A DNA stretch of 54,345 nt from Desulfobulbaceae bacterium (GCA_018335795.1 JAGXRP010000023.1:1-54345); one strand, 5' to 3'; shown: positions 34,754 to 45,171, numbered from the stretch's first letter. The notes: a model not told the origin generated them from the sequence alone. Made by a program: numbers and translations.

Positions 34754-36301
34754 TTAATGACGATTCAGATGTTTGTGCATGATTCTGCGTGATTCGACTA
34801 ACTTTTCTTCGTCAGGCAATGCCATCAATCTTTTATTTAAGTTCAAATCGTTTTCTCTTTGCAAAAACTCACTTACATAATCTATCACATTCCTAGGGAA
34901 AATTCCGTCACGTTCGAATAACATTCTTTGTTGGAGTAATAATTCCGAAGATTCGACGCAACTTGTAGCCAATTCTGCTAATTCCTGAAGATTTGGATTT
35001 GTATGGATATTATGCGATACGTAACTGTTATTTGTTAATATAATAGAATCTTTCGGGTTAGTCAAGCCCCATTCAGCTGCCATAGCAACACCGGCTAATA
35101 AAAGATGTACGTTTGCACTGCCATCCGGGCTTCTTAATTCTACTGTTTGGCGACTACCGTAATGGTGATGTTTTTCTGTTTGTTGTGGATTGACTTTCAT
35201 CGCTAAATTATTGAATTTCGTCCAAGCCAATGGCACTCTAATTAATGCACTACGATTACTTTCGCTCCAACATACTTTTGTAGGTGCTTCGTGATGCGGA
35301 ACAAGTCTTAGATAGCTTGACGATACCATATTACCAAATGCTGTCAAACTTGGTGCATAATGGCATAATCCGCCTATCAATTGTTTTGCTTCATTTGATA
35401 ATTCGCCTTTGTCATTAGTCATGATGTTTTCGCCATTTTTCATCAATGAATTATGAAAATGCAAACCATTTCCTGCGTGTTCAAAGTCCAATTTAGGGAA
35501 GAAAGTTGCTATATATCCGTGTTTGTAGGCTACATTTCTAATTATCCATCCTGACAATACTACCATATCCGCAGCTTCATCAACGGGTGTTTCGAGTAAT
35601 TCAATTTCTACTTGTTCGGCAGACTTGTTTTTCAATTCTTCATATTCCGTAGTCAATTGGCGAATTGAACCAACTTCGCTATGAGCATATTTCACGTTTC
35701 CGGTGATTTGAGTAACATAGCGGAGCATTTCATTCAAAATCTGTCCGGTTTTGGTGAATGGAGCAGTAGCATGATATCCCTTTTGTTTTTCAAGCGGGAA
35801 TATATTCATATCTGATTTTCCAATCAAATAAAACTCCAATTCACCAAATGAATGAAGTTCAATTCCGGTGTTTTGAGTCAAAGAATGAGTCGCTTTTCTC
35901 AAAATATTATCAGGAGCAAAATCGGCAAGATTGCCGTCTCTATCTATAAACCTGCAAATAATATTCAGACTTTTCTCATCGAATGGATTCAAGAATGCCG
36001 TTTTATAAACAGGGACAACGTACAAATCCGACTTACCCGGGTCAACCATACCCTTAAACAAGGATGAACCGTCGCAACGTTCTCCTTCGCTTAATATTAA
36101 CTCTGCATGCTTTCTGTCTGAGATAGGAATCTTGAGCTCTTTAAGTTTGCCGTCAATTCCTGTATAATTGAATGTTACAATTTCAATTTGCTTCTCAAGA
36201 ATTACTTTTATCAAATCATCTCTGGTCCAATCGTTCTTGGATTTCCCCGTCAATATGCTGATGGGGTTGCTTAACGCAAAGTGCTGATTATTTTTTTCCA
36301 T
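34754..36301 (-). CDS. glnA: glutamine synthetase (type I-like)
   Basis: A 515-residue ATP-dependent glutamine synthetase. Landmarks are the beta-grasp segment VTFNYTGIDGKLKELKIP, the metal-site motif ELEFYLIG, HSEVG ... QVEIELLETP, NGLHFHNSL, NRSALIRVPLAW and RSPDGSANVHLLLAGVAMA. Compared with the E. coli-type enzyme there is an insertion of about 20 residues between HSEV and QVEI, and no NLYDLP adenylylation motif, so GlnE-type control is unlikely. The Asp that starts the loop in the beta-grasp domain of E. coli GlnA appears to be Gly here (YTGIDG), by eye. A role in nitrogen assimilation is likely; a gamma-glutamyl ligase of another amine is possible. Confidence 0.88.
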   Translation of the reverse strand: MEKNNQHFALSNPISILTGKSKNDWTRDDLIKVILEKQIEIVTFNYTGIDGKLKELKIPISDRKHAELILSEGERCDGSSLFKGMVDPGKSDLYVVPVYKTAFLNPFDEKSLNIICRFIDRDGNLADFAPDNILRKATHSLTQNTGIELHSFGELEFYLIGKSDMNIFPLEKQKGYHATAPFTKTGQILNEMLRYVTQITGNVKYAHSEVGSIRQLTTEYEELKNKSAEQVEIELLETPVDEAADMVVLSGWIIRNVAYKHGYIATFFPKLDFEHAGNGLHFHNSLMKNGENIMTNDKGELSNEAKQLIGGLCHYAPSLTAFGNMVSSSYLRLVPHHEAPTKVCWSESNRSALIRVPLAWTKFNNLAMKVNPQQTEKHHHYGSRQTVELRSPDGSANVHLLLAGVAMAAEWGLTNPKDSIILTNNSYVSHNIHTNPNLQELAELATSCVESSELLLQQRMLFERDGIFPRNVIDYVSEFLQRENDLNLNKRLMALPDEEKLVESRRIMHKHLNRH

Positions 36302-36546
36302 TTCTTCTCCATTTTCTTCAAATTAAATTTTATTTAATAAACTTAAAAACTCTTCATTTCAAAACAATCAAAATTAAGAAAAAGTTTTTACATTAAAAAA
36401 TGTTATCGTATATCTTTTAAAAAGTTAATTTTGTATGTGTAACTTGATAATAAAGTTAATTTTTTCACAAAATACTTGCAATAATATTTCTTAAGACCTT
36501 ACGTAGATAGGATTTTGATTATTAGCCATATAAAAAAGTGCATAAA

Positions 36547-36981
36547 ATGGGATTTAAACTACATAGCAAAAGTTCAGGAGGCGGAAAAGTTGTTTCCGTT
36601 ATTTTGATGTTTGTAGGCGGACTGTTCACTGTGTCAACTTGTTCAGCACTATTTGATGCTGCAAATCCTGACCGGATGTCACTCGTAGCCGGGATGACTA
36701 TCTTCGGTATCGTCCCGCTTTTGGGTGGATTACTTTTGTTTCGGAAGGTCAAAAAATCCGAAAAAGATACCAATTTAGAATTCACCGAACGCATGATTCT
36801 AAGTCTTGCAAGTAAGAACAAAGGAATACTGACAGCATTTCATGTAGCCGAAAATACGACATTAAATTCCGAAGAAGCCAAGAATATCTTAGACCAATAT
36901 GTAATAAAAGGTCATGCACGAATTGAAGTGAATGACAATGGTGGCATCGAGTACCATTTCATTTCATATCTAAAATCCTAA
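36547..36981 (+). CDS. small membrane protein with C-terminal winged-helix-like domain
   Basis: A 144-residue protein. Two membrane segments (about 15-35, VVSVILMFVGGLFTV, and about 47-66, LVAGMTIFGIVPLLGGLLLF) are followed by a soluble tail that looks like a winged helix (MILSLASKNKGILTAFHVAENTTLNSEEAKNIL ...). The family is not recognised. I start at ATG 36547; a GTG at 36538 is in frame. Its stop is 2 bases from the stop of the giant T9SS protein on the other strand. The 245-base gap to the glutamine synthetase gene is AT-rich with nothing identified. Confidence 0.62.
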   Translation: MGFKLHSKSSGGGKVVSVILMFVGGLFTVSTCSALFDAANPDRMSLVAGMTIFGIVPLLGGLLLFRKVKKSEKDTNLEFTERMILSLASKNKGILTAFHVAENTTLNSEEAKNILDQYVIKGHARIEVNDNGGIEYHFISYLKS

Positions 36982-36983
36982 AT

Positions 36984-39900
36984 TCAATTTACTATCAGTT
37001 TTTCGGTTTTTCCGTCATATCTTATTATATAAAATCCTTGATTGATTTGATGAATATTGATTGCTTCGCCCTTTGTGAACCCACTTATGATTTTCCTTCC
37101 CAATAAGTCAAATATCTCATATTGTCCAATATAATCTGGTATGTATATGAAATCTTTTGCCGGATTGGGGAATACAGCATCGGAAAGCGGGAGTTTTCCG
37201 AAAATTAAACTGTCTATTCCACAACTATCTGAAGTACTTATGAAAAAGAAAGATTCAAGTGGTACAATTTCAAAAAACATTATCGAATCAGTCGTATAAC
37301 CCGATGAATTGAGATTGATACCCGATAATGTAAAATCCGGTACAGTAACAAGAAAGCTCGATTCAGCTACCCTGCCTCGGCTTAGATTATCAACTCCCTC
37401 GAAAACGAAGTTCAATTCGCCATGACTATATACAATGTCACTTAATCCCGTGATTGTGAAATCTGTACTCAAATATTTCATCGAGCGAGGGTTATAAGTC
37501 ATATTAACTGCAAAGTCCAAATCCTTGATTATATGTACCTGTCCGTAAATTGTATCAGCGAAATTTTTATCCAAATATATAGGAATCGAAATTGTATCTC
37601 CCAATTTTGAATTGATTGTATCGGGGCTTGTATAAGTGTCGTTGATATAATAAATGGGATTAAAAATTGGAGCATATCCAATTCCTCTTACCATCGCAGA
37701 ATCGTTGATTGAACAAGGCAACGAAGATATAAAATTGAACATCGAACCATATTCGCCCGTGTTTCGTGGACAAAACCTTATAGTTACAGTAACTGAATCT
37801 CCTACTTGAATTACAGTATTTTTGTCCGGCACATATGAAACAACTTCATAATAGCTTTGCAATTGCAAGACATCAAAACCGCTTATCGGCACATCGCCGA
37901 TATTTCTAACTGCAAATGTCAAATCTCTACAATCCAACACTCGAACGCTGTCATAATCCATTGTCAAGAAAATATTGCTCGGTAATATTTCCAATTCGGG
38001 CTGTTGGATGATTAGTACTGCTTCGTCCAAAGCTGCAATTATATGATATAGAATAACTTCTTCAGTATCAAAATTCATTGTATCCAATCGAATCAGCATC
38101 GTATCTCGCGTATTTTGCTTCGGTCGGAATCTGAGCTCCGCAACAGGTCGAATTGAATCAACATAACAGAAATTTTTGAGCAACAAATTACTGCCAAATT
38201 CATTTTGATTGTGAGTAATTAATGGTGTATAACCTTTGCAAGGCGAGCTCAGATACTGTGATTCGTGACCTATGTATTCCAACTTAGTCGTGTCATAATT
38301 CAATTGAAAATTGATGTCAACTATTTCTGCCGGGAAATCCCGTGATGAGTATATCGGAACTATTATTTCTTCACATGTAATCACGCGGAAGGTATCTTGC
38401 TTAGTGAAATTACTACCAAAATGAAATGAAATTCCAAAAGCCGGAGCAAAGCCACTTCCACTCAGGTATATTGTAGTATCCATAAAAATACATTCTCCAT
38501 CCGGTCTGATTTTGCGAAGTGTAATTTCAGCTTTTGCCTCATAATCTCTCACGGCGCGTGGTCTAAAACCAAATTGAAGAGTCGTTACTTTTCCAGTGTC
38601 AATAATTGAAGGATATGAAGCTAATCCCAAATCGTATTTGAGACTGTCGTATGCGTAAAATACTCTCTCATCCGGAATGAATTTGATAGTATCTATAACA
38701 ACTATATCGCGATATGGATTTAGCAAATAATTCGGAAATCTCAACTCGGCAAACTGTGGATTGGCATCTGTATCAACTCGTGTTGGTGTAAAAATGAATC
38801 TTTCTCGGTTACTCTCGTAAAGCATTGCTTGAATACCGGTCAAATAAACTTTGAAATCAGTTGCCCATGCTGAGCCTTTTGATTCAATCACTATGTTTAT
38901 ATTATGAATGAGCGAATCAATATTTTGAATATCTCGAGGACAATATTTGATTCTCAAAATATCAGTTTGACCGGGAGGTATCAAAAATGGCATTTGATTG
39001 CCGTTTGCTTGATAATAATCTGAAGTCCAATTAAAATAATAGAAATTCGGATTGTTCAGACCAACATCACTCAAATAAATTGAATCTATTTCCATTTCAA
39101 ATACTTTTGAACGATTTATCATCTTGATTTCACGTTCAATACAATCACAAGGCAAAACAAAACCGAAACTAAGCACAGTCAATGGTACTTCTAAGGCAAT
39201 TATTTCAGCTTCTCCTTCGAGTTTTACTGTTTTGAATGATGCACACGGTTGACTAATTTTTATTTCCAAATCGCCTTGATAAAATCTACTTTCACTTGGA
39301 TTGAACTGAACCGTTAGTTGGATAGTATCTCGCGAATTGAGAGTTATGTTTGTAAATCGCACAGGATTGTCCAATATTACAAATCCTATTGGAGCATTGA
39401 TTGTTTCAATTGTCACAGGAAATGGCGAAACGTTTTCGATAACAATTTTTCGGTCTTTCGTTTCCCCGACTTCGATTTTTCCATATATTACCGGAGATTC
39501 GACAGATAATTTTGGTGTCAGCGATGTCCCTTTTATTTGTATAATCCATTTCACGCCATCTATAGTTTCATATTCGATGAATGCTAAATCACTTCTATCA
39601 TTAATTAAATCATTAGGTGTATAGCTGATTGAAAAAGTAAAACTGCTACCGGCTGCTAAATCTAATTGCTGAGGCAATGGTGTAGGGTTGGTAATCGTAA
39701 ATCTTCCACTTGGATTATTGAATATTATATTGCTTAAATTCTGATTTGAAGAGGTTCGGTTGATAATTTTAATTTCACCATCTTTGGAATTGCAAGCTAT
39801 AACATTTTCGATTTTAAGAACTTCAGGCTCAAACGAAAATCGTTCAAGAATCCCTCTACCTTTGACTTTGATACATCCCGATACATAACAACGGTTCTCG

Positions 39901-41978
39901 AAAAAGCATAATTCATCGGCATAATCGGTGGCGCTTGTTGGTCTGAATCCGACAGTTACGTTTCTTGTTCCACCAGCAGGAATAGTAATCGTCTGTTGAC
40001 CTGAGATGAAGAATACATCGCTTTTTTTCAAATAAAAAGATACACTCAAATTTTCAGGACTATGATTTTTGACAGGAACATCAATGAAGCTCTCCTGACC
40101 AACAATAACATCGCCAAAATCCAAATTTGCTACTTCAAATTTAATATCAGCGTATAAACCGTAGCCTCTGACGTAAATTGGCCTTCGGATGGTACAATCG
40201 CCTGATTTCACAACAATGATTATCGAATCCTGCATCAAACCGGGTTGAGTAGGGATAAATCTAAAATAATTAGGTAAATAACCCGTGATTGGGTCTAATT
40301 GCAATGGGAATAATCGCTGATTTCCTTGAACATCTCGCGGATATTCGATATCAATTACATGAATAATTTCATCAAGCAAATTCATCCAATTATACTGCGG
40401 AGCATCTGAAGGAAAATCCAAACAAGAAGTGCCGAAATTGATAGAATCAAGCCTTATTTCACTTGCCCCACGAGCAATCCTAATTACCTCTTTTACTTTG
40501 CCGTATAAAGGAATCGCCTTTTTGGGGTCGCAAATATCAGTAGAATTTATTCTCAAAGTATCATAATTGTCACTAGTCAATTTGCCGGAAACAAATCTGA
40601 TATTCACTCTAAATGTATCACCGGGGGCTAATTGATAGGGAAGAGGAAGATGATTGACAACAAAAACGTTTGTCAAAACATTTGTAATCGAATTTATCGT
40701 TATTGTTTGTGGTGTACCTGCTTTAGCGGTCTGATTGATTATTGTCAATACAGAATCAATATGGGGCTTTTCGATACAATTTGCTTTCAAAGAGTCAAAA
40801 TTCATTCTTAAATTCGAATATTGAAGTTGAGTTACACGTGTCAGATTCATATTAAATCGGTTTATAAATCTGCATCTATCAATCGAATAAATTCGAAGCT
40901 GTGGTAGAATTGTACCCTGGAAATCAGCATTAACAGTGACGGTGAAGTAATACATGCTATCTTTGACCATATTATTTATTCGATTTGGTTGTATCCGAAA
41001 ATCGGCTGCATAATCAGTATTAATTAAATCAATTATTACTGATTTTCCACAACTTGAAGTGTCCCATACAGCAAATCTATATGTGCGCGGACTTTTACAG
41101 TCTAATGTGTCCACAAATGGAATTGGTCTATCCAATGATTCGGAAAAAATTGTTCGTTCAATTTGGCGATTACTATTCTGAATAACAGCACCACTTCTGC
41201 CGTAGCCGGTATTACCATTGTTACTTGCATCACAAAGAATAAATTTACCAACTTCTTCGTTGCATCTATAATGCAAGACCAAATCAGTAATATTCCAATT
41301 CATAGAGCGATTTCGATTACAAAAAATCTCAGCATCGGTAAATGTCCGTGACCAAATTCTCACTTCGTCAATTTGCCCCAAAAATGTTCTATTCAAATTT
41401 TCATCATTAGAGTAAGCGTTTGTATTCCCGATTTTCATCGTCAATTCGGGATTTTGAGCTATTCGCAGTCTTGATGCCGGGTATGAATTATTTCTTGCGA
41501 AATGTTTTACATTTCCATCAATATATAATTTAATTGTCTGAGTACTTCCGTCAAATACACCTGCAACATGATACCAAGTGCCATATAAAGCCGCTACATT
41601 CGTTTTGGCGATTGTATTATCTATGTTCTGCAAATTATTTGAGGGGCTGTTAATTTCAAAAACAAGTTCATCATTCGGGTTAATATACATAACCCAAACG
41701 TCATTGACATCATTTGCCGGACCCCAAAAACCTGCTACATATTGAACTTTTCCGGCTTGTTTTTCAGGTTTTATCCACATTTCGACTGTCATTTTATCTG
41801 TGATTTGCTCTTGCGAAGGAGTCTTTTCAACATCAACGTAGTGAGCCTGTTTTCCCGAACTTTGAGAGAATGTTATGGCTCTGCCTATGCAATTTAAATC
41901 AAGGTCGCATTCTGCCCTTTGGGCATAAGCATTAGTTGATAATATTAAAAAAACTAATATAAATGTGGATATTTTCAT
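36984..41978 (-). CDS. giant LamG / HYDIN-like / cohesin-like T9SS surface protein
   Basis: A 1664-residue protein with a signal peptide (MKISTFILVFLILSTNAYAQ). Residues about 40-240 form a LamG/concanavalin-like domain (MTVEMWIKPEKQAGK, WYHVAGVFDGSTQTIKLYIDG, GQIDEVRIWSRTFTDAEI). A long series of Ig-like choice-of-anchor D (ASPM-SPD-2-Hydin) repeats follows, for example LDFGDVIVGQESFIDVPVKN and RNVTVGFRPTS. Two later segments (about 1200 and 1480) look cohesin-like: strand-rich, with DTIxIPI and a FxLxYD type strand. The C-terminus is a T9SS type A domain (FPNPAKDFIYIP ... EKLIVN). It is the last gene of the surface operon, 2 bases after the DUF1501 gene. Confidence 0.85.
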   Translation of the reverse strand: MKISTFILVFLILSTNAYAQRAECDLDLNCIGRAITFSQSSGKQAHYVDVEKTPSQEQITDKMTVEMWIKPEKQAGKVQYVAGFWGPANDVNDVWVMYINPNDELVFEINSPSNNLQNIDNTIAKTNVAALYGTWYHVAGVFDGSTQTIKLYIDGNVKHFARNNSYPASRLRIAQNPELTMKIGNTNAYSNDENLNRTFLGQIDEVRIWSRTFTDAEIFCNRNRSMNWNITDLVLHYRCNEEVGKFILCDASNNGNTGYGRSGAVIQNSNRQIERTIFSESLDRPIPFVDTLDCKSPRTYRFAVWDTSSCGKSVIIDLINTDYAADFRIQPNRINNMVKDSMYYFTVTVNADFQGTILPQLRIYSIDRCRFINRFNMNLTRVTQLQYSNLRMNFDSLKANCIEKPHIDSVLTIINQTAKAGTPQTITINSITNVLTNVFVVNHLPLPYQLAPGDTFRVNIRFVSGKLTSDNYDTLRINSTDICDPKKAIPLYGKVKEVIRIARGASEIRLDSINFGTSCLDFPSDAPQYNWMNLLDEIIHVIDIEYPRDVQGNQRLFPLQLDPITGYLPNYFRFIPTQPGLMQDSIIIVVKSGDCTIRRPIYVRGYGLYADIKFEVANLDFGDVIVGQESFIDVPVKNHSPENLSVSFYLKKSDVFFISGQQTITIPAGGTRNVTVGFRPTSATDYADELCFFENRCYVSGCIKVKGRGILERFSFEPEVLKIENVIACNSKDGEIKIINRTSSNQNLSNIIFNNPSGRFTITNPTPLPQQLDLAAGSSFTFSISYTPNDLINDRSDLAFIEYETIDGVKWIIQIKGTSLTPKLSVESPVIYGKIEVGETKDRKIVIENVSPFPVTIETINAPIGFVILDNPVRFTNITLNSRDTIQLTVQFNPSESRFYQGDLEIKISQPCASFKTVKLEGEAEIIALEVPLTVLSFGFVLPCDCIEREIKMINRSKVFEMEIDSIYLSDVGLNNPNFYYFNWTSDYYQANGNQMPFLIPPGQTDILRIKYCPRDIQNIDSLIHNINIVIESKGSAWATDFKVYLTGIQAMLYESNRERFIFTPTRVDTDANPQFAELRFPNYLLNPYRDIVVIDTIKFIPDERVFYAYDSLKYDLGLASYPSIIDTGKVTTLQFGFRPRAVRDYEAKAEITLRKIRPDGECIFMDTTIYLSGSGFAPAFGISFHFGSNFTKQDTFRVITCEEIIVPIYSSRDFPAEIVDINFQLNYDTTKLEYIGHESQYLSSPCKGYTPLITHNQNEFGSNLLLKNFCYVDSIRPVAELRFRPKQNTRDTMLIRLDTMNFDTEEVILYHIIAALDEAVLIIQQPELEILPSNIFLTMDYDSVRVLDCRDLTFAVRNIGDVPISGFDVLQLQSYYEVVSYVPDKNTVIQVGDSVTVTIRFCPRNTGEYGSMFNFISSLPCSINDSAMVRGIGYAPIFNPIYYINDTYTSPDTINSKLGDTISIPIYLDKNFADTIYGQVHIIKDLDFAVNMTYNPRSMKYLSTDFTITGLSDIVYSHGELNFVFEGVDNLSRGRVAESSFLVTVPDFTLSGINLNSSGYTTDSIMFFEIVPLESFFFISTSDSCGIDSLIFGKLPLSDAVFPNPAKDFIYIPDYIGQYEIFDLLGRKIISGFTKGEAINIHQINQGFYIIRYDGKTEKLIVN

Positions 41979-41980
41979 AT

Positions 41981-43573
41981 TTACCTGATTACTATAAACT
42001 TTTTAATAATTCTTGTATTTCCGACTGTGATTGCAATATTGTATTCTCCGGTATTATAAACAAAATAATTATAATTATAATTACCGCCCGGAAGTAATTC
42101 ATTTGTATATACTTCAATTCTCTGACCAATTGTCGAATATAATTCTATAATAACACGCGTGTATTTTTTTAATTCAAATCGAATATTCAAATTGCCAGAT
42201 GATGGATTAGGATAAATTACGAAATCTTGATTTTCTGTTGGTCTAACAAACTCCCAAACGCTTGAAGCTCTTTTATTCAAAATACCAAGAGGTAAAAAGG
42301 TATCACCAAATACTTCGCGACTATCCTCGGGGCTTGCACCAAGCCAAGTTTCAAGCACATCATTATACGTGCGTCTGAAATCATATTGATGTCGGAGGTT
42401 CTCGAATTCGTCTAAATCGTTTAAATCCGGCTTCCCTTCAACGCGGTAATAACCGCCTTCAATATAATCATCGGAACCGGCAAACATAAATTGCATAGAA
42501 GCTGCTCCATGGTCAGTTCCACGACTACCATTATCGTTTACTCGTCTACCGAATTCCGAAGTTGTCATCCCAACAATTCTATCCGCAAAACCTTGTTGCT
42601 GCGCATCATCAAGAAATTCGCAAACACCTCGAGACAGATTATTCAATAATGAATAGTGAGCACCCGTATAATCGCTCTGCATTTGCTGAGCGTGCGAATC
42701 GAAATTGCTCAATCTCATGTAAAACACACGTGTTTGGATACCACCGGCTATAAGCGAAGAAATTACGCGGAATTTTTGAGCTAATCCTGTTGAGTAATTT
42801 ACTTTAATTTTATCTTTACCCTTTTCGTAGGCGTCTTTCACAACTTGAGCATATTTTTCAGATTGCTCCGCAACGACGTGAATAAAATTAAATTCGCGTT
42901 CGTGAAAACTGTCCGTTGGAGTATGAAATCTCAATGACTTAGGCGTTAATCCCGCACCAAGTTGATAAAATCGTTCAGGATTTTGCAAAGAAACACCCAT
43001 ATCACCTTTTGAACTTTTCAACATCAATGGAATTGTTCCTTCGAGTGAAATTGCAATCGGATGAGCAGGAATATCGTCGGGGTAATTATTTAATATTTTG
43101 GCAAAATAGCGTCCCAACCAGCCATCGAGTAATTTTTCATTTGGATCGGAACTATTTATTCCGCTATGCCAAATATCGCTGCTCCGGAAATGAGATAATG
43201 TCGGGTTGTCATAGCCAATTCCTTGAACTACAGCAAGTTTCCCGGTTGACATTAAATTCATCATACCGCCGTTATGGACGCCGTCAATCAAACCACTATT
43301 CAAAAATAAATCGGAATCTCCAAATTGAATAGCATATTCACGTGGAATATGCAAATTCGGGCGTAATTCGAGATATAATTCTTCTTGATCATAAGGAATA
43401 ATCGTATTCAATCCGTCGTTTCCGCCAAATAATTCAATAATAATTAAAATATTTTGGCTGTCGGAATTCATGAATTCATCTACACTGCGTTCTTTCGAGT
43501 ACGATTTTCTATTCATTAGAGCTACTCCGGCAGAAGCCGCCGCTGTATTTATTATAAATTCTCTTCTTTTCAT
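41981..43573 (-). CDS. DUF1501 protein with twin-arginine start and T9SS tail
   Basis: A 530-residue DUF1501 protein, a family with an alkaline-phosphatase/sulfatase-like fold but no assigned reaction. The N-terminus KRREFIINTAAASAGVAL resembles a Tat signal. Family motifs are IIELFGGNDGLNTIIPY, GIGYDNPTLSHFRSSDIWHSG, FYMRLSNFDSHAQQ, TSEFGRRVNDNGSRGTDHGAA. The C-terminus (FVIYPNPSSGNLNIRF ... KKFIVIR) is a T9SS type A sorting domain. It is 10 bases after the DUF1800 gene; this pairing is widespread in bacteria. Confidence 0.9.
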   Translation of the reverse strand: MKRREFIINTAAASAGVALMNRKSYSKERSVDEFMNSDSQNILIIIELFGGNDGLNTIIPYDQEELYLELRPNLHIPREYAIQFGDSDLFLNSGLIDGVHNGGMMNLMSTGKLAVVQGIGYDNPTLSHFRSSDIWHSGINSSDPNEKLLDGWLGRYFAKILNNYPDDIPAHPIAISLEGTIPLMLKSSKGDMGVSLQNPERFYQLGAGLTPKSLRFHTPTDSFHEREFNFIHVVAEQSEKYAQVVKDAYEKGKDKIKVNYSTGLAQKFRVISSLIAGGIQTRVFYMRLSNFDSHAQQMQSDYTGAHYSLLNNLSRGVCEFLDDAQQQGFADRIVGMTTSEFGRRVNDNGSRGTDHGAASMQFMFAGSDDYIEGGYYRVEGKPDLNDLDEFENLRHQYDFRRTYNDVLETWLGASPEDSREVFGDTFLPLGILNKRASSVWEFVRPTENQDFVIYPNPSSGNLNIRFELKKYTRVIIELYSTIGQRIEVYTNELLPGGNYNYNYFVYNTGEYNIAITVGNTRIIKKFIVIR

Positions 43574-43583
43574 AATTGGCTCC

Positions 43584-45155
43584 TTAAATTAGATGAAAAT
43601 CAGGTGAAAGAATTATTTCGCTTATAAATGCTCTCATACCCTCTGTTACGGAAGGTGATGAATTACTTACTTCATTCGACCAATTTTGAGCAGAAATTCC
43701 ATTTAGTAATTTACTCTTAAAGAAATTCACCCTTTCACTTTCTATAGTCTTTGGTAAAAAATATGATAAAATATCATTCAAGAATAAATCTACATCAGAA
43801 TAATTAAAATTATTAATTAATGAAATAAGTTGATTATGATTTGTCATATCTAATATATCAACAGCATATTTTCTTCTCAATGGATAAGTTTTTGTACTAA
43901 TCCAAGTCCGATAACCTTTCCAACTGCCAACATTTGGCGGATTGTATAACTCCTGCTCTATGTCTTCGCAAGCAGTACTTGCCATAGGTTGTCCGCTAAT
44001 TTTAAAAGATACATTTAATTGCCTTTCAAGCCCGACAATGAATTCGGGTGGAGTTTTGATTTGACAACCGATAATATTTTCATCATAAAAATGTTTGCTT
44101 TTAAATAATTTAGCAAATACGGATTTTAATTCAAAATCATTATCGATAAAAGTATTTGCTAATTCGTTTATTATTTGTTCATTTGTATCTCCCGGGCTAC
44201 TATATACAAAATAATTATAGATTTTAGTACAAATGAATTTCGCAATAGGCATTGGACGTTGTTCAAATAAAATGTTTATCATTCGCCTGACTTCTTCTTC
44301 CTTGACTAAATCTTCAGAATTATGAGATGGTGCTCTTGCCGGAATTGTTTCTCCGAATATCGTCTTAGCACCAATATCATGTAAATCGGGCAAAAAATAG
44401 GATTCAAATTGACCGTTTGGTTTAGGCGTGAAAGCATGAGCAGCTATTCTGAAACCGGTCAAAACTCTTGCCATTTCACGTATATCGCCTTCGGAATAAT
44501 TCCCGATTCCCATCGTAAATAGCTCCAATAATTCACGTGGGTAATTTTCATTCGGCGATTCCTTTGTGCTGAAATTAACACTTTGATATAGTAACATAGC
44601 ACCATTCAAAGTATTATCGAATGCCATATTGCGATAATTTCCAATTCGGTTCCGACGTAACATTTGATTATTGCGATATAACAATGGGGGTGGTATCAAT
44701 GATAGAGTGTCATATGCAAATTCGATACACCAAACTGTTGACCAAAAAAGTGTCAACTTCTCCATAAACGGTGCTTCTTCGATTCGCATTTGCTCCAACC
44801 ACCAAGTCTTGAGTTTACCATATCTCGTGGCATGGCGACCCTCTATTGCGCCACGAATTTGAATTGGAAGTCCGTCCAAGGGGTTCTCTTCCGCAGTATC
44901 AAGCCAATCCAAATCAGTATATCCGTCGGGAAGTGATTCAGTTCCGGTACCTAAAATACGTTCGACAGCTTCACCTACACTCAAACCTGTGAATTCGTCT
45001 ATTAATTGTTTTGATGCTCCGAATGTGACTCGACGCAATAGATGCGATGCCTTTGCTTTATCCAGAGGCAAATCATATTCGTCTAAAGACATCAGCGAAT
45101 CTGAATACTTCTTCTGTATTTCCAATTTCAAGCTCAAAAAATCCCGTCTTTTCAT
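43584..45155 (-). CDS. DUF1800 family protein
   Basis: A 523-residue DUF1800 protein. Motifs are ASHLLRRVTFGASKQ, FWSTVWCIEFAYDTLS-type HEWHFSNF region (LFWSTVWCIE), NYPRELLELFTMGIGNYSEGDIREMARVLTGFRI, PMPIAKFICTKIYNYFVY and NPPNVGSWKGYRTWIS. The ATG at 45155 is chosen because GGAG lies 7 bases before it; a 40-residue longer frame crosses the end of the OmpA gene. It begins KRRDFL like a Tat signal but lacks the hydrophobic stretch, so it may stay inside or leave with its DUF1501 partner (inference). Confidence 0.9.
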   Translation of the reverse strand: MKRRDFLSLKLEIQKKYSDSLMSLDEYDLPLDKAKASHLLRRVTFGASKQLIDEFTGLSVGEAVERILGTGTESLPDGYTDLDWLDTAEENPLDGLPIQIRGAIEGRHATRYGKLKTWWLEQMRIEEAPFMEKLTLFWSTVWCIEFAYDTLSLIPPPLLYRNNQMLRRNRIGNYRNMAFDNTLNGAMLLYQSVNFSTKESPNENYPRELLELFTMGIGNYSEGDIREMARVLTGFRIAAHAFTPKPNGQFESYFLPDLHDIGAKTIFGETIPARAPSHNSEDLVKEEEVRRMINILFEQRPMPIAKFICTKIYNYFVYSSPGDTNEQIINELANTFIDNDFELKSVFAKLFKSKHFYDENIIGCQIKTPPEFIVGLERQLNVSFKISGQPMASTACEDIEQELYNPPNVGSWKGYRTWISTKTYPLRRKYAVDILDMTNHNQLISLINNFNYSDVDLFLNDILSYFLPKTIESERVNFFKSKLLNGISAQNWSNEVSNSSPSVTEGMRAFISEIILSPDFHLI

Positions 45156-45171
45156 TTTAATCTCCTTTATT

